A stretch of 64,000 bases of DNA from Desertibacillus haloalkaliphilus (GTDB taxonomy: Bacteria > Bacillota > Bacilli > Bacillales > KJ1-10-99). The notes beneath the pieces are model-generated. The model saw only the letters and a list, made by a program, of their open reading frames with translations, ran no database searches and was not told where the DNA came from. The DNA lies in contig NZ_JAHPIV010000001.1 of NCBI RefSeq assembly GCF_019039105.1, positions 178,616 to 242,615 on the forward strand. The letters run 5' to 3'. The position numbers and the translations under genes are program-made. Shown one piece after another: positions 8,893 to 17,544 of the stretch; the first letter of the stretch is position 1; each line of letters starts with the position of its first letter.

Positions 8893-9999
8893 TTAATTTT
8901 GCATAACAAAATCTTTTTCAGTCGCCTCTTCACTATCAAAACGGCGGACGACTTCATACTTTGTATTTCGTTGTACAGGTATTTTACCTGCTTCTCTAAT
9001 TAATTGTAAGATCTGATTCGTATTGACTTTATGTGTTGTGCCGGCAGCTGAAACTACATTTTCTTCCATCATCGTTGAACCAAAATCGTTGCAGCCATAG
9101 TGAAGTGATTTCTTCCCTACTTCTGGCCCCATTGTCACCCAAGATGATTGGAAGTTTGCAACATTATCAAGGAAAATACGAGAGATCGCAACGTTTTTCA
9201 AATACTCTTCCGGTGGTGTCTTCTCACCAGGAAGGTTTGTATTTTCAGGCTGGAACGTCCATGAAATAAAGGCAAGGAAGCAATCTGATTCATCTTGAGC
9301 ATCACGAATACGTTGCAAGTGAAGCGCACGTTCTTCATACGTTTCACCTAACCCTATCACCATAGTTGCTGTACCGTGCATACCGACTTTTTTCACCATC
9401 TTCATGCATTCAATCCATTCTTTCCACGAGCTCTTGATGCGACTCACACGCTTTCTTGTCTTGTCTGTTAAAATCTCAGCACCGCCTCCAGGAACAGAAT
9501 CCAATCCTGCTTCTTTCAACTCTGTTAAAACTTCCTCTAGTGACAAGCCTGATACTTCAACAATCTTCCAAATTTCAGCTGGTGAGAATGAATGCATCGT
9601 AATATCAAAACGCTCTTTAATATTTCTTAATAAGTCCGTATAATAACTTAATGGAAGATCAGGGTTTGTCCCGCCTTGCATTAAGATCTCTGTTCCATTG
9701 ACATCCATTGTTTCTTGAATCTTTTTATAAATTTCTTCATCGCTTAGGACATATCCATCTTCATGACCAGGTGGTCGGTAAAACGCACAAAAGCGGCAAT
9801 ACGTGTCACAAAAATTTGTATAGTTTACATTACGACCAATGACAAATGTTGTTTCTGGTTCTGGGTGCCATTTTTTCATAATTTCATTGGCAACTTCTCC
9901 GATTTTTTCAACTTCATCACTCTCATAGAGCTTGATTGCATCCTCTATCGTGATCCGCTCACCTGTACGTGCACGTTCTAAAATGTGATCTATGCTCAT
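8893..9999 (-). CDS. mqnC: Cyclic dehypoxanthinyl futalosine synthase
   Basis: Radical SAM enzyme of the futalosine pathway, converting dehypoxanthinyl futalosine to its cyclic form during menaquinone synthesis. The 4Fe-4S motif C-x3-C-x2-C is at Cys64, Cys68 and Cys71 (N-F-C-D-T-Y-C-R-F-C). The Q-G-G-T-N-P segment, S-V-P-G-G-G-A-E-I-L and the length of 368 residues are typical of MqnC rather than MqnE. The ATG at 9999 follows ATGGGGG. It is a single gene inserted between ytxC and dnaI, where B. subtilis, which uses the classical Men pathway, has none. The other mqn genes are not in this window. Confidence 0.88.
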   Translation of the reverse strand: MSIDHILERARTGERITIEDAIKLYESDEVEKIGEVANEIMKKWHPEPETTFVIGRNVNYTNFCDTYCRFCAFYRPPGHEDGYVLSDEEIYKKIQETMDVNGTEILMQGGTNPDLPLSYYTDLLRNIKERFDITMHSFSPAEIWKIVEVSGLSLEEVLTELKEAGLDSVPGGGAEILTDKTRKRVSRIKSSWKEWIECMKMVKKVGMHGTATMVIGLGETYEERALHLQRIRDAQDESDCFLAFISWTFQPENTNLPGEKTPPEEYLKNVAISRIFLDNVANFQSSWVTMGPEVGKKSLHYGCNDFGSTMMEENVVSAAGTTHKVNTNQILQLIREAGKIPVQRNTKYEVVRRFDSEEATEKDFVMQN

Positions 10000-10100
10000 G
10001 TAGATAAACCCCCATTAATATAAAAAGCTAGTTTAATAGTATCACAGATTGGTGACGATTTCTTGTCTTAACCTCAAAAAATAAATTTGCAGAATCATCG

Positions 10101-10143
10101 AAAAAAGTGATTATAAAAGCTAAAAACCTTTACAATCACTTCT
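10101..10143 (-). terminator. Terminator downstream of dnaB-dnaI
   Basis: On the minus strand GAAGTGATTGTAAA pairs with TTTATAATCACTT and is followed by TTTTTTC, a few bases after the dnaI stop. Confidence 0.75.
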
Positions 10144-10155
10144 AGAATCATCCTA

Positions 10156-11082
10156 CTATGAACGACGATTTCTACCTTTAATAAAAATCGGCTTCGTATA
10201 ATGACGGATTCGTTCCATAATACGCTTGGCCTTGAGCTGTTCAATCCCACCTTTTTCCGAGTAGGAAAGATGTTCCTCCAACTCATCTAAATCATAATTT
10301 GATGTATACAGCGTTGGGAGCTTCTCCATCATACGATATTGTAAAATGACACCTAACACCTCATCACGAATCCAACTTGACATGTTTTCAGCGCCAATAT
10401 CGTCAAGGATTAAAACTTGGGCACGTTTGACCTTTTCAATTTTCTCATTAAACGTTCCATCACCTAATGAATTCTTAATCTCCCTGAAAAAATCCGGCGT
10501 GTAGACAAGCAATGTTTCAATGTTACGATCAGCAAGCTCTTGAGCTATAGCACCCATAATATACGTTTTACCAACACCGAATTGACCATAAAAGTATAAT
10601 CCGCGGCCATCTTCCCCAGGCTGGGCATTGATGGCGAATTCAAGTGCAGCAGCACTTGCTGTCATCCGTTCATTATCTTGATCGAGTTGGTCGAAGCTAG
10701 CCTGAAGAATTTCCTTCGGGACGTGCAAACTTTTAATCAGTTCTTGCTGTTGCTTCCGTTCGTCATACTTTCGCTTAAGCTCGCACGGGTTATATTGAAG
10801 CTCAATTCGACCGCGACCTTCGATTAATTCAGGTTGATAGCCTTGGATCATGTTTTTACAAGCGTCAAGTCCAGGGCACGCATCACAATTTGTGCGCTCA
10901 CCTTTAAATTCAAATAGCTTAGTTAAGCTTCTTTCGATGACTTCTGTTGTCACGGTCGGGTGTTCTTTCAAAAAGGCTTGGATGCGCCGATCTTCATATA
11001 ATTGCTCTTTTAACGTATCATACTGTTGCATGAAATCACGGTTTTTCATAAACTGTTCCATTGCTGACTTGATTGATTCCAC
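10156..11082 (-). CDS. dnaI: Primosomal protein DnaI (helicase loader)
   Basis: AAA+ ATPase that loads the replicative helicase DnaC onto origin and restart DNA with DnaB and DnaD. The N-terminal zinc-binding region (C-D-A-C-P-G-L-D-A-C near 65-75, plus a later N-P-C) contacts the helicase. The C-terminal half carries Walker A G-Q-F-G-V-G-K-T (166-173), Walker B L-I-L-D-D-I-G near residue 228 and sensor motifs. Length 308 residues. The start is GTG at 11082, with AAGGAGGAGTAAAAT just upstream inside the end of dnaB, so the pair is probably translationally coupled (3-bp gap). It ends at the terminator at 10101-10143. Confidence 0.96.
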   Translation of the reverse strand: MESIKSAMEQFMKNRDFMQQYDTLKEQLYEDRRIQAFLKEHPTVTTEVIERSLTKLFEFKGERTNCDACPGLDACKNMIQGYQPELIEGRGRIELQYNPCELKRKYDERKQQQELIKSLHVPKEILQASFDQLDQDNERMTASAAALEFAINAQPGEDGRGLYFYGQFGVGKTYIMGAIAQELADRNIETLLVYTPDFFREIKNSLGDGTFNEKIEKVKRAQVLILDDIGAENMSSWIRDEVLGVILQYRMMEKLPTLYTSNYDLDELEEHLSYSEKGGIEQLKAKRIMERIRHYTKPIFIKGRNRRS

Positions 11083-11085
11083 ATT

Positions 11086-12519
11086 TTACTCCTCCTTTTT
11101 CTTTTTTTGAGCACGAAGCTGATTCATCAACAACTCAAACCGCTCTTTCTCTTTTTGTAACTCACCGTCGTCTTTCTCTTCTTGTACAGGTTGTTGCCCT
11201 TGCTCTTCCGTATTAAACCATTTCGGTAATTTATCTTTTCGAACATTTTGTTTTCGGTTCGCTGAACGCTTCGGTTGATTCCCTTTGTTTTGTTTCCATT
11301 CCAAGGTTCGTCGATATTCTCGTTTTGCAAACTCCATCGCTTCACTTACAGTTTTCATATTTTTACGCGACCAATGCCCAGCAATTTTATCAACCAATGG
11401 TTTTGTTAATTTCATATCATTTGTCTTTAAAATATAATCGATCAGGACATTCGCTACACCTGGTAATAATTGATAATCCAACAGCAAACCCTCAACTAAT
11501 TTTACATCAGGAAGTGGAACCTTCGCCCCATCTGAACGGTTCTCAAGCAATGATAATGGTGAAGTTGTTTCATACAACTTAATCATTTTCTCTTCTTCGG
11601 TGACAGGCACCTTATCATCCATAAGACGATGGTCTGCAGGCTGTGTTCGCAGCGCTAACGATGGTGGTTCATTTCCATATTCAATGCGATACCACTCCTG
11701 GACCCGTTTGCGAAGTTCCTCTACACTAATCTCATCATCATGAATCGCTGCTTGTTGGACAATCTTACTCATCTCTAATGGTTCGATTCGATAAACAAAC
11801 GCAAGACGAATAATGGCGTCCTTTACTTCAGGTGTTAACATCGCTTCTGAGGCCACAAAATCAGATAAATCAGCAAGTAGTAAATCAAAATCAAAAGCTT
11901 GCTCAGCAAAGACGAGCTCACCTTGGCCATTTCTAGTAATAATATCTTTATTCTTGTCCAAAGAAATAGCTTCTGTGAGCTCAGATTGATGATTGGCGAT
12001 AATTTCAGAATGGTGCAATGAAGAAAAGACTTCATCAAATCCATGTGTCACTTCTTCATACTCATCTTTATTTAGTTTGTCGACCATAAACCGCTCACGC
12101 GTCGCCCGATATTTGCTTTTCCCTAGCCGATTATATAAATAAACACTTAATACATCATTTGTAAAAAAATGCTGCGGAGACATCGGGGGCTGTAGCTCAT
12201 ATAAATAGCGCGTTGCATCTTCTTCTGTTTTCTTATAGGTCTTCACGAGACCGATCGCTTCTAGCTTTTTCCGTTCCTCAAAAATCGCATCAAGATCCAT
12301 ACCCATCATCGTCATTAGGCCACGATGAGTTTGGTCGTCACTCCAAAAGCTGTCCCTTTCAAGCTGCGAAAACAAGGTCATATATAGGCTATAGGCGAGA
12401 GCACCAATTAAAGGCTGGTACAATAATGTCAATACCTTTTGATCCAAATCCGTCAAATGGTCAACCGTCCGTACAGTATAACGATCAACGGGTAGTAAAT
12501 GTTTCCAGTGCCAGTTCAT
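11086..12519 (-). CDS. dnaB: Replication initiation and membrane-attachment protein DnaB
   Basis: Gram-positive DnaB, the helicase co-loader and membrane-attachment protein of the DnaA-DnaD-DnaB-DnaI primosome (not the E. coli helicase of the same name). The N-terminus (H-L-L-P-V-D-R-Y; L-Y-Q-P-L-I-G-A) and the DnaB/DnaD winged-helix and YxxxIxxxW-like C-terminal region (L-I-D-Y-I-L-K-T-N-D near 360) are recognisable. The tail is charged and low-complexity. I start at ATG 12519 (M-N-W-H-W-K), preceded by AAAGGTGGGG at good spacing, giving 477 residues; an upstream TTG lacks a site. It is cotranscribed with dnaI. Confidence 0.94.
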   Translation of the reverse strand: MNWHWKHLLPVDRYTVRTVDHLTDLDQKVLTLLYQPLIGALAYSLYMTLFSQLERDSFWSDDQTHRGLMTMMGMDLDAIFEERKKLEAIGLVKTYKKTEEDATRYLYELQPPMSPQHFFTNDVLSVYLYNRLGKSKYRATRERFMVDKLNKDEYEEVTHGFDEVFSSLHHSEIIANHQSELTEAISLDKNKDIITRNGQGELVFAEQAFDFDLLLADLSDFVASEAMLTPEVKDAIIRLAFVYRIEPLEMSKIVQQAAIHDDEISVEELRKRVQEWYRIEYGNEPPSLALRTQPADHRLMDDKVPVTEEEKMIKLYETTSPLSLLENRSDGAKVPLPDVKLVEGLLLDYQLLPGVANVLIDYILKTNDMKLTKPLVDKIAGHWSRKNMKTVSEAMEFAKREYRRTLEWKQNKGNQPKRSANRKQNVRKDKLPKWFNTEEQGQQPVQEEKDDGELQKEKERFELLMNQLRAQKKKKEE

Positions 12520-12582
12520 GTTCCCCACCTTTCGTTCCAAACTTTCCGATTAACATGACTTATTCATATGATTTATTTGCAA

Positions 12583-12612
12583 AAAAAGAGCTTTAAGTCC
12601 TTTGCCTTAAGC
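12583..12612 (-). terminator. Terminator downstream of nrdR
   Basis: Minus-strand GAGCTTAAG and CTTAAAGCTC pair around GCAAAGGA and are followed by a run of seven T. It separates nrdR from dnaB. Confidence 0.85.
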
Positions 12613-12619
12613 TCATCTT

Positions 12620-13090
12620 TTACGAATGTTTTGATTCATCACGATTGATTAATTCTTTTAATTCTTTAATGAACACATTAATATCTTTAAACTGTCGGTA
12701 GACCGAGGCAAAACGTACATATGCCACATCATCAACGTGCGCCAGACGCTCCATCACCAATTCACCAACCTGGTGACTATTAACTTCTGATACCCCTTTA
12801 TTACGGAGGTCACGTTCGACCCCATTGACTATGTCCTCTAATGTTTCTAGAGATACAGGACGCTTCTCGCACGCTCGAATGAGACCACGGAGAATTTTTT
12901 CACGGCTGAATTCTTCACGCGTCCCCTCCTTTTTGACAACAACCAATGGTAGCTCTTCGACAATTTCAAACGTTGTGAACCGATGCTGACATGATTCACA
13001 TTCACGTCGTCGTCGAATCGAACGTCCTTCATTGCTTGGTCTCGAATCAAGTACTCGTGTTCCGTTATAGTTACATGTCGGACATCGCAT
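12620..13090 (-). CDS. nrdR: Transcriptional repressor NrdR
   Basis: NrdR represses ribonucleotide reductase operons by binding NrdR boxes when loaded with ATP/dATP. The N-terminal zinc ribbon has M-R-C-P-T-C and [12 protein letters not shown], and the ATP-cone domain begins near residue 46 ([13 protein letters not shown]). I chose ATG 13090 so that the protein starts M-R-C-P-T-C as in the family, with GTGGAG upstream; length 156 residues. It lies 100 bp upstream of dnaB, the conserved order, but has its own terminator. Confidence 0.95.
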   Translation of the reverse strand: MRCPTCNYNGTRVLDSRPSNEGRSIRRRRECESCQHRFTTFEIVEELPLVVVKKEGTREEFSREKILRGLIRACEKRPVSLETLEDIVNGVERDLRNKGVSEVNSHQVGELVMERLAHVDDVAYVRFASVYRQFKDINVFIKELKELINRDESKHS

Positions 13091-13273
13091 TATAATCATC
13101 TCCACTTGAGTTCACTTCTACTTCTTCTACGGTTTTTATGAACATTAAACCTTCTTTAATTAATAATATAGAAAAAAGCACACCATGACAAGAAATCATT
13201 CGCAATCGAACGCTCATCTTGCAGGTCCTTATCAAATTCCTTTCTATCATTAATACCCACCTTTAAAACTAAA

Positions 13274-13307
13274 CAAAAAAAGAGGTGTGACTCACACCTC
13301 TTTTTTG
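13274..13307 (-). terminator. Terminator downstream of speD
   Basis: A strong stem AAGAGGTGTGA/TCACACCTCTT is followed by T6, immediately downstream of the speD stop. It is symmetrical enough to act on both strands. Confidence 0.9.
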
Positions 13308-13316
13308 ACTATACCA

Positions 13317-13700
13317 TTATAATGCTTCAACTTTTGGTTTTCCAACTTTAATTGGTCCAATTCCCCTCGGCACCTCGACAACTTCAGACTTCTTTGCGCC
13401 TAGTGCCTTTGATATATAATTTGAAGCGACATTTGGGTCAATGATGTCTCCACACGTATAAACGTCTATGCTTGCATAGCCATGTTCCGGAAAACTGTGG
13501 ATGGTTAAATGTGATTCTGAAATAATTACCACTCCACTTACTCCCTGCGGGGCAAACTTATGGAATGCGACTTCCCTTACTTCCGCTCCTGCCTCTAATG
13601 CAGCATCGACAAATGTTTGTTCAATGAAGTTCATGTTATTCAACTTTTCTATGTCACAATCCCATAACTCTGCAATGACGTGACGTCCCATCGTATCCAT
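13317..13700 (-). CDS. speD: S-adenosylmethionine decarboxylase proenzyme
   Basis: Pyruvoyl enzyme that decarboxylates SAM to provide aminopropyl groups for spermidine. The self-cleavage site is I-S-E-S-H-L-T-I-H with Ser63 as the pyruvoyl precursor, the same number as in characterised bacterial class 1B enzymes; Y-T-C-G near residue 90 supplies the catalytic Cys. I start at ATG 13700 ([11 protein letters not shown]), preceded by AAGGGGG; length 127 residues, normal for the family. It is transcribed from 13850-13878 through a folded leader. Its neighbour gapB is the conserved partner in Bacillus. Confidence 0.95.
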   Translation of the reverse strand: MDTMGRHVIAELWDCDIEKLNNMNFIEQTFVDAALEAGAEVREVAFHKFAPQGVSGVVIISESHLTIHSFPEHGYASIDVYTCGDIIDPNVASNYISKALGAKKSEVVEVPRGIGPIKVGKPKVEAL

Positions 13701-13748
13701 AAGTTGAATCCCCCTTGTTAAAAAATTTTCATGCCTTCTTAAGCATGC

Positions 13749-13819
13749 AGGAAGAGCGATTACCACGGGGGAAAGTTAGTCCTAAGAGGTCCTAACCCTT
13801 AGAGTAATATGCTCTTCCT
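13749..13819 (-). promoter_or_regulatory. Folded 5' leader of speD (candidate cis-regulatory RNA)
   Basis: A perfect 9-bp closing stem AGGAAGAGC (13811-13819) / GCTCTTCCT (13749-13757) is extended by ATTAC/GTAAT. Inside are GGG/CCC, GTTAG/CTAAC and CCT/AGG pairings around an A-rich core, making a nearly continuous hairpin of about 71 nt. It sits 25-120 nt downstream of the expected transcription start and about 49 nt before the speD start codon. I do not recognise the family; a SAM- or polyamine-responsive role is only inference from the gene it precedes. Confidence 0.55.
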
Positions 13820-13849
13820 ATGTTGCTTTCGTCGAAGTTCACGAAAAAT

Positions 13850-13878
13850 AGTATACTTGTTTTAGAATCGATTTGCAA
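13850..13878 (-). promoter_or_regulatory. Sigma-A promoter of speD
   Basis: TTGCAA (13873-13878), 17-nt spacer, TATACT (13850-13855). Transcription would start near 13843, leaving a leader of about 140 nt. Confidence 0.8.
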
Positions 13879-13984
13879 TCATCTTTTTCAAACAAGTAAA
13901 TGATGCATTGTTACACAAACATAAATCATTCGTGTAGGGGAACAACCTTATTTTCTGTTACCTATACCTTTGTTATGCACGATG

Positions 13985-15016
13985 TTAAGAGATACCAATC
14001 TCTGCTTTTTTAGGGAGTGCTGTTGCCACGTGTTTCACTAAATCAACCACTCGGCAAGAATAACCCCATTCGTTGTCGTACCACGCTAACACTTTGATTT
14101 GTTTATCAGCCATGACCATCGTAGATAAGCCATCAATAATTGATGAATTTTCATCGCCGTTAAAATCGACAGATACGAGTGGGTCATTTGTAAACCCTAG
14201 AATACCTTTTAATTCACCTTGAGAGGCTTTTTCTAACTCAGCATTAATTTCTTCAACGGTTACATCGCGACGAACATTAACTACAAGGTCAACCAATGAC
14301 ACATTCGGTGTTGGCACGCGTAATGCCATTCCATTTAACTTTCCTTCTAATTGTGGAAGAACTTTTGAAATTGCTTTAGCTGCCCCTGTTGAAGTCGGAA
14401 TAATCGATTGTCCGCAAGCACGTGCTCTTCGTAAATCTTTATGAGGATTATCAATATTTTTTTGATCATTAGTGTAGGCATGAACCGTTGTCATCATACC
14501 GCTTTCAATTCCGAACTTTTCATCAATGACTTTAGCTACTGGTGCCAAGCAGTTCGTTGTACATGATGCGTTAGAAATAACATCGTGTTGCTCCGGATTG
14601 TAATCCTTTTCATTCACGCCCATAACAATCGTAACATCTTCGTTTTTACCAGGAGCGGTAATCACAACTTTTTTGGCACCTGCTTCAATATGGTAGCCAG
14701 CTGTTTCTTTAGATTTAAATTTACCTGTTGCTTCAACAACAATATCTACACCTAATTCATCCCAAGGTAATTGCTTTGGATCACGTGAACTTAAAAGCTT
14801 AACCGCTTTATTATTGATAAGAATTTCGTCTCCATTTGGTTTAACTTCCCCAGAAAAAGTACCGTGAATACTATCGTACTTAATTAAATGAGCAAGAGTC
14901 TCTGCTGGATAACTTGCATTAATTGCAACGACATCTAATTTATCATCAAGAATTGCTTTTCTAAAAACCATTCTCCCAATTCGTCCAAATCCATTAATTG
15001 CTATTTTTGCGCTCAT
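13985..15016 (-). CDS. gapB: Glyceraldehyde-3-phosphate dehydrogenase, gluconeogenic GapB type
   Basis: NADP-preferring GAPDH used in gluconeogenesis. The Rossmann motif I-N-G-F-G-R-I-G-R, the active-site S-N-A-S-C-T-T-N-C with catalytic Cys near 154 and the P-T-S-T-G-A-A-K loop are intact. The A-R-A-C-G-Q-S segment and adjacency to speD are typical of GapB rather than GapA. ATG 15016 lies 11 nt from GGAGG, and GTG 15022 lies 5 nt from it; either could be used (343 or 345 residues). Two matches to the CcpN operator sit in the promoter region, which fits repression on glycolytic carbon. Confidence 0.93.
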   Translation of the reverse strand: MSAKIAINGFGRIGRMVFRKAILDDKLDVVAINASYPAETLAHLIKYDSIHGTFSGEVKPNGDEILINNKAVKLLSSRDPKQLPWDELGVDIVVEATGKFKSKETAGYHIEAGAKKVVITAPGKNEDVTIVMGVNEKDYNPEQHDVISNASCTTNCLAPVAKVIDEKFGIESGMMTTVHAYTNDQKNIDNPHKDLRRARACGQSIIPTSTGAAKAISKVLPQLEGKLNGMALRVPTPNVSLVDLVVNVRRDVTVEEINAELEKASQGELKGILGFTNDPLVSVDFNGDENSSIIDGLSTMVMADKQIKVLAWYDNEWGYSCRVVDLVKHVATALPKKAEIGIS

Positions 15017-15043
15017 ACTCACAAACTCCTCCTCGTCACCATT

Positions 15044-15054
15044 TATGTTATACT
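15044..15054 (+). promoter_or_regulatory. CcpN-type operator, proximal copy
   Basis: TATGTTATACT matches the published CcpN consensus TRTGHYATAYW at every position. It lies about 28 nt upstream of the gapB start, in inverted orientation to the second copy, so CcpN is the likely regulator. Confidence 0.75.
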
Positions 15055-15075
15055 AAATGATTTTTTCTACGAATT

Positions 15076-15086
15076 AGTATAACATA
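15076..15086 (-). promoter_or_regulatory. CcpN-type operator, distal copy overlapping the gapB -10
   Basis: The minus strand reads TATGTTATACT, identical to the proximal site. Its TATACT portion (15076-15081) is the best -10 hexamer upstream of gapB, although the matching -35 is poor (CACTTC at 17 nt). Binding here would directly block RNA polymerase. Confidence 0.72.
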
Positions 15087-15282
15087 TAATATGCAATTGA
15101 AGTGAGAAATTTTAATAAAAGATGAAAAATTATTAACAATTAGGCAAACAATACCAACAATGACCTACTCAAACCTTTTCACAAGCAATTTAGTAAGCCT
15201 AATCGCAAAGTCGATTGTCCGTCCACGACTAGGACGAGTTAGACATCACTTCGCCTGCATGAATGTGTTATCCGAGTTAATA

Positions 15283-15324
15283 AAAAAACTGCCACAAAGG
15301 TATATTCCCTTCATGGCAGTTTAG
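15283..15324 (-). terminator. Terminator downstream of coaE
   Basis: Minus-strand AAACTGCCATGAAGG pairs with CCTTTGTGGCAGTTT and is followed by T-rich sequence. It ends the polA-mutM-ytaF-coaE unit. Confidence 0.88.
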
Positions 15325-15349
15325 CCTCACGCTTAGAAGCGACACTATT

Positions 15350-15958
15350 TCAGTCAACATCATGTACAGTAATGTTCCACTTTTTTAAAATCTCAAGAAG
15401 CTGCTGCTTCGTTTCATCTCGCGACCCATTATTATCAATTACCTCATCAGCAAGACTTAGCTTTTCTGCAATCGGCATTTGTGAACGAATACGACTTAAT
15501 GCCTCCTCGCGTGTTGATTGATCGCGTTCCATAAGTCGCTGTAATTGGACATCAGCATCGACATAGACAAGAATAATTTTTTCAACCATATGTGTAAGCT
15601 CATTCTCAAATAATAAAGGAAGGTCATAAACAATCAGTTCCCTTCCTTCTTTTTCGTATGATTCTTTTTGCTCAAGCATTCGCTTACGAATCGCTGGATG
15701 TACAATGGCATTTAACGCATTTCGTTCCTCTTCATCGTTAAAAACAATTTCTCCCAACTTTTTTCTCGCAATGGTTTTATCCGAAGCTAAAATCGTTTCT
15801 CCAAAATGGTCCACGATTTTTTGGTACGCTTCTTCACCTGCCTCAACGACTTCACGTGCAACGAGATCAGCATCAATGACTGCAATCCCATATTCTTTGA
15901 GCAGGCGTGTGACCGAACTCTTCCCACTGGCAATACCGCCTGTTAACCCTACAATCAT
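15350..15958 (-). CDS. coaE: Dephospho-CoA kinase
   Basis: Last step of coenzyme A synthesis: ATP-dependent phosphorylation of the ribose 3'-hydroxyl of dephospho-CoA. The P-loop G-L-T-G-G-I-A-S-G-K-S lies at residues 4-14, followed by I-D-A-D-x-V-A-R-E-V (about 28-37) and the lid/CoA region with D-L-P-L-L-F-E-N near 115. At 202 residues it matches the family. The ATG at 15958 has CGGAGGAAAAAAG upstream. It lies 18 bp after ytaF and is the last gene of the polA group. Confidence 0.96.
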   Translation of the reverse strand: MIVGLTGGIASGKSSVTRLLKEYGIAVIDADLVAREVVEAGEEAYQKIVDHFGETILASDKTIARKKLGEIVFNDEEERNALNAIVHPAIRKRMLEQKESYEKEGRELIVYDLPLLFENELTHMVEKIILVYVDADVQLQRLMERDQSTREEALSRIRSQMPIAEKLSLADEVIDNNGSRDETKQQLLEILKKWNITVHDVD

Positions 15959-15976
15959 TTTCTTTTTTCCTCCGTT

Positions 15977-16615
15977 TTAAAATAAATTCCAACATCCTAA
16001 TAAAATTAATAACACTCCTGGGATAAAGGAGAATTTTTTTACCCAATAGGAGTCAGCAAAGAAATTCCCGCTTTTCATACCAAATGTTACGAACAACGCA
16101 CTCATGCACGCAACTGACACCGCCATCCATATCGGAGAAAAGCCGATTAATGCAGCACCAATCCCTGCACCAAAGGCGTCTAATGAAAGGGCAACACCTA
16201 ATAAAAAAGCTTCGCGCCCTGTGATTGTTCCAGAATCATCAAAGTCAGCGACCATCGGTTTACGCAAAATTTTTACGACGACGCCGAGCATTTTTATTTC
16301 GAAATTGATAATCACTCGATCTTCCTTATTTTTCTTCTCTTGTTTCGCCGGTTTATACACTTGGTACAACGCCCATGCACCAATGAGGATAAGGATGATT
16401 CCCCCTAACGCTTCAGCAAATGCAGGCGATAAGTAGCTTTGAATCGCTGTGCCAAAACCCATGGCAATTAAAATCGAGATGGCGGAACATGAAGCGATAA
16501 ATAAAAGTGATTTAAATGGCAATTTCATTTTTCGAAGTCCATACGTTAATCCGACACCGAAGCTATCTAAACTGACAGCAAGAGCTAGAAGTAATAAAGA
16601 AAGAATCTCTACCAT
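15977..16615 (-). CDS. ytaF: Sporulation membrane protein YtaF (MntP-like)
   Basis: A 212-residue, six-helix membrane protein related to the MntP manganese efflux family; YtaF is annotated as a sporulation protein from its distribution. Two homologous halves each start with an A-L-A-V-S-L-D-S-F-G-V-G-type helix (about 9-24) and A-L-S-L-D-A-F-G-A-G (about 142-152), the duplicated acidic-residue motif of the family. They are joined by a charged loop (about 93-120). Transport activity is inferred from the fold only. It lies between mutM and coaE, 62 bp from mutM. Confidence 0.85.
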   Translation of the reverse strand: MVEILSLLLLALAVSLDSFGVGLTYGLRKMKLPFKSLLFIASCSAISILIAMGFGTAIQSYLSPAFAEALGGIILILIGAWALYQVYKPAKQEKKNKEDRVIINFEIKMLGVVVKILRKPMVADFDDSGTITGREAFLLGVALSLDAFGAGIGAALIGFSPIWMAVSVACMSALFVTFGMKSGNFFADSYWVKKFSFIPGVLLILLGCWNLF

Positions 16616-16677
16616 AGTGAAAAGCTCCTTCCACCTACTGATACGATAGTATATGGTAGGAGCCTATCCAATGTACA

Positions 16678-17502
16678 TTATTTTTGGCAATTCAAGCAAT
16701 AATGCGTACCTCTCCCACCGACAACGGTTTTCGCTATAATCGTGCCACATAGCTTGCATGGCTCATCTTTTCGTCCGTATACATAGAGCTGTTGCTGAAA
16801 CATCCCCATTTCTCCTTGACCATTTACATAGGACTTAATGGAGCTTCCACCTTGGTCAACAGCCTCTTGTAATGTGGCAATGACCTGCTGGTGAAGCTTA
16901 GTAATCTCAGCAAACGTCAACTCATTCGCTAGACGTTCAGGGTGAATACCCGCATGAAACAGTGCTTCATCGACATAGATATTACCAAGACCAACCACCG
17001 TTTTTTGATCAAGTAAGGCCACTTTCACTTTTCTTGTTGTCTTCTTGAAAGCATGAGCGAGGAGCTCGGGTGTAAACTCCGAAGAAAATGGCTCAACCCC
17101 TAGCTGTTTAAGTGGAAGGTAATCTTCCTCTGTTCCTTTCTTAAATATATGCATCGTTCCAAACTTTCTAACATCTGAATAACGAAGCTCACTCCCATCT
17201 TCAAGTTGAAAAACAACATGGGTATGCTTATCAAGCGGGTCATTGGGCTGATAAACGCCATAGCGACCTTCCATTCGTAAATGAGACACTAACACATCGT
17301 CAGCAAAAATGAACTTAAGGAACTTACCGCGTCGCTCGATCGATTCGATCGTCTGTGCTTGAAGCGCGAGGCGAAACTCCTCGGTATCATCTGGTCGTTT
17401 AATGATTTTTGGCCAAAAAACTTGCACGTCACGAATCGTTTTCCCAACGACTAATTCCTGTAACGTTCGTTTAACCGTTTCTACTTCAGGTAATTCAGGC
17501 AT
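16678..17502 (-). CDS. mutM: Formamidopyrimidine-DNA glycosylase (Fpg)
   Basis: Bifunctional glycosylase/AP lyase that removes 8-oxoguanine and FapyG. The mature N-terminus P-E-L-P-E-V-E-T-V supplies the catalytic Pro and Glu; R-R-G-K-F-L (near 55-60) holds the conserved lysine. The helix-two-turn-helix contains V-G-L-G-N-I-Y-V-D-E, and the C-terminal zinc finger is C-K-L-C...C-L-N-C. Length 274 residues. It follows polA by 42 bp, giving a repair-oriented operon. Confidence 0.97.
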   Translation of the reverse strand: MPELPEVETVKRTLQELVVGKTIRDVQVFWPKIIKRPDDTEEFRLALQAQTIESIERRGKFLKFIFADDVLVSHLRMEGRYGVYQPNDPLDKHTHVVFQLEDGSELRYSDVRKFGTMHIFKKGTEEDYLPLKQLGVEPFSSEFTPELLAHAFKKTTRKVKVALLDQKTVVGLGNIYVDEALFHAGIHPERLANELTFAEITKLHQQVIATLQEAVDQGGSSIKSYVNGQGEMGMFQQQLYVYGRKDEPCKLCGTIIAKTVVGGRGTHYCLNCQK

Positions 17503-17544
17503 ATTTCGTTCTACCCCTTTATATGATCAGTTGCTACTCCAAGC

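Noticed and set aside
10095-10286. Minus-strand open frame overlapping the 3' end of dnaI
   Set aside because: Alternative frame of dnaI crossing its terminator, no start signal.
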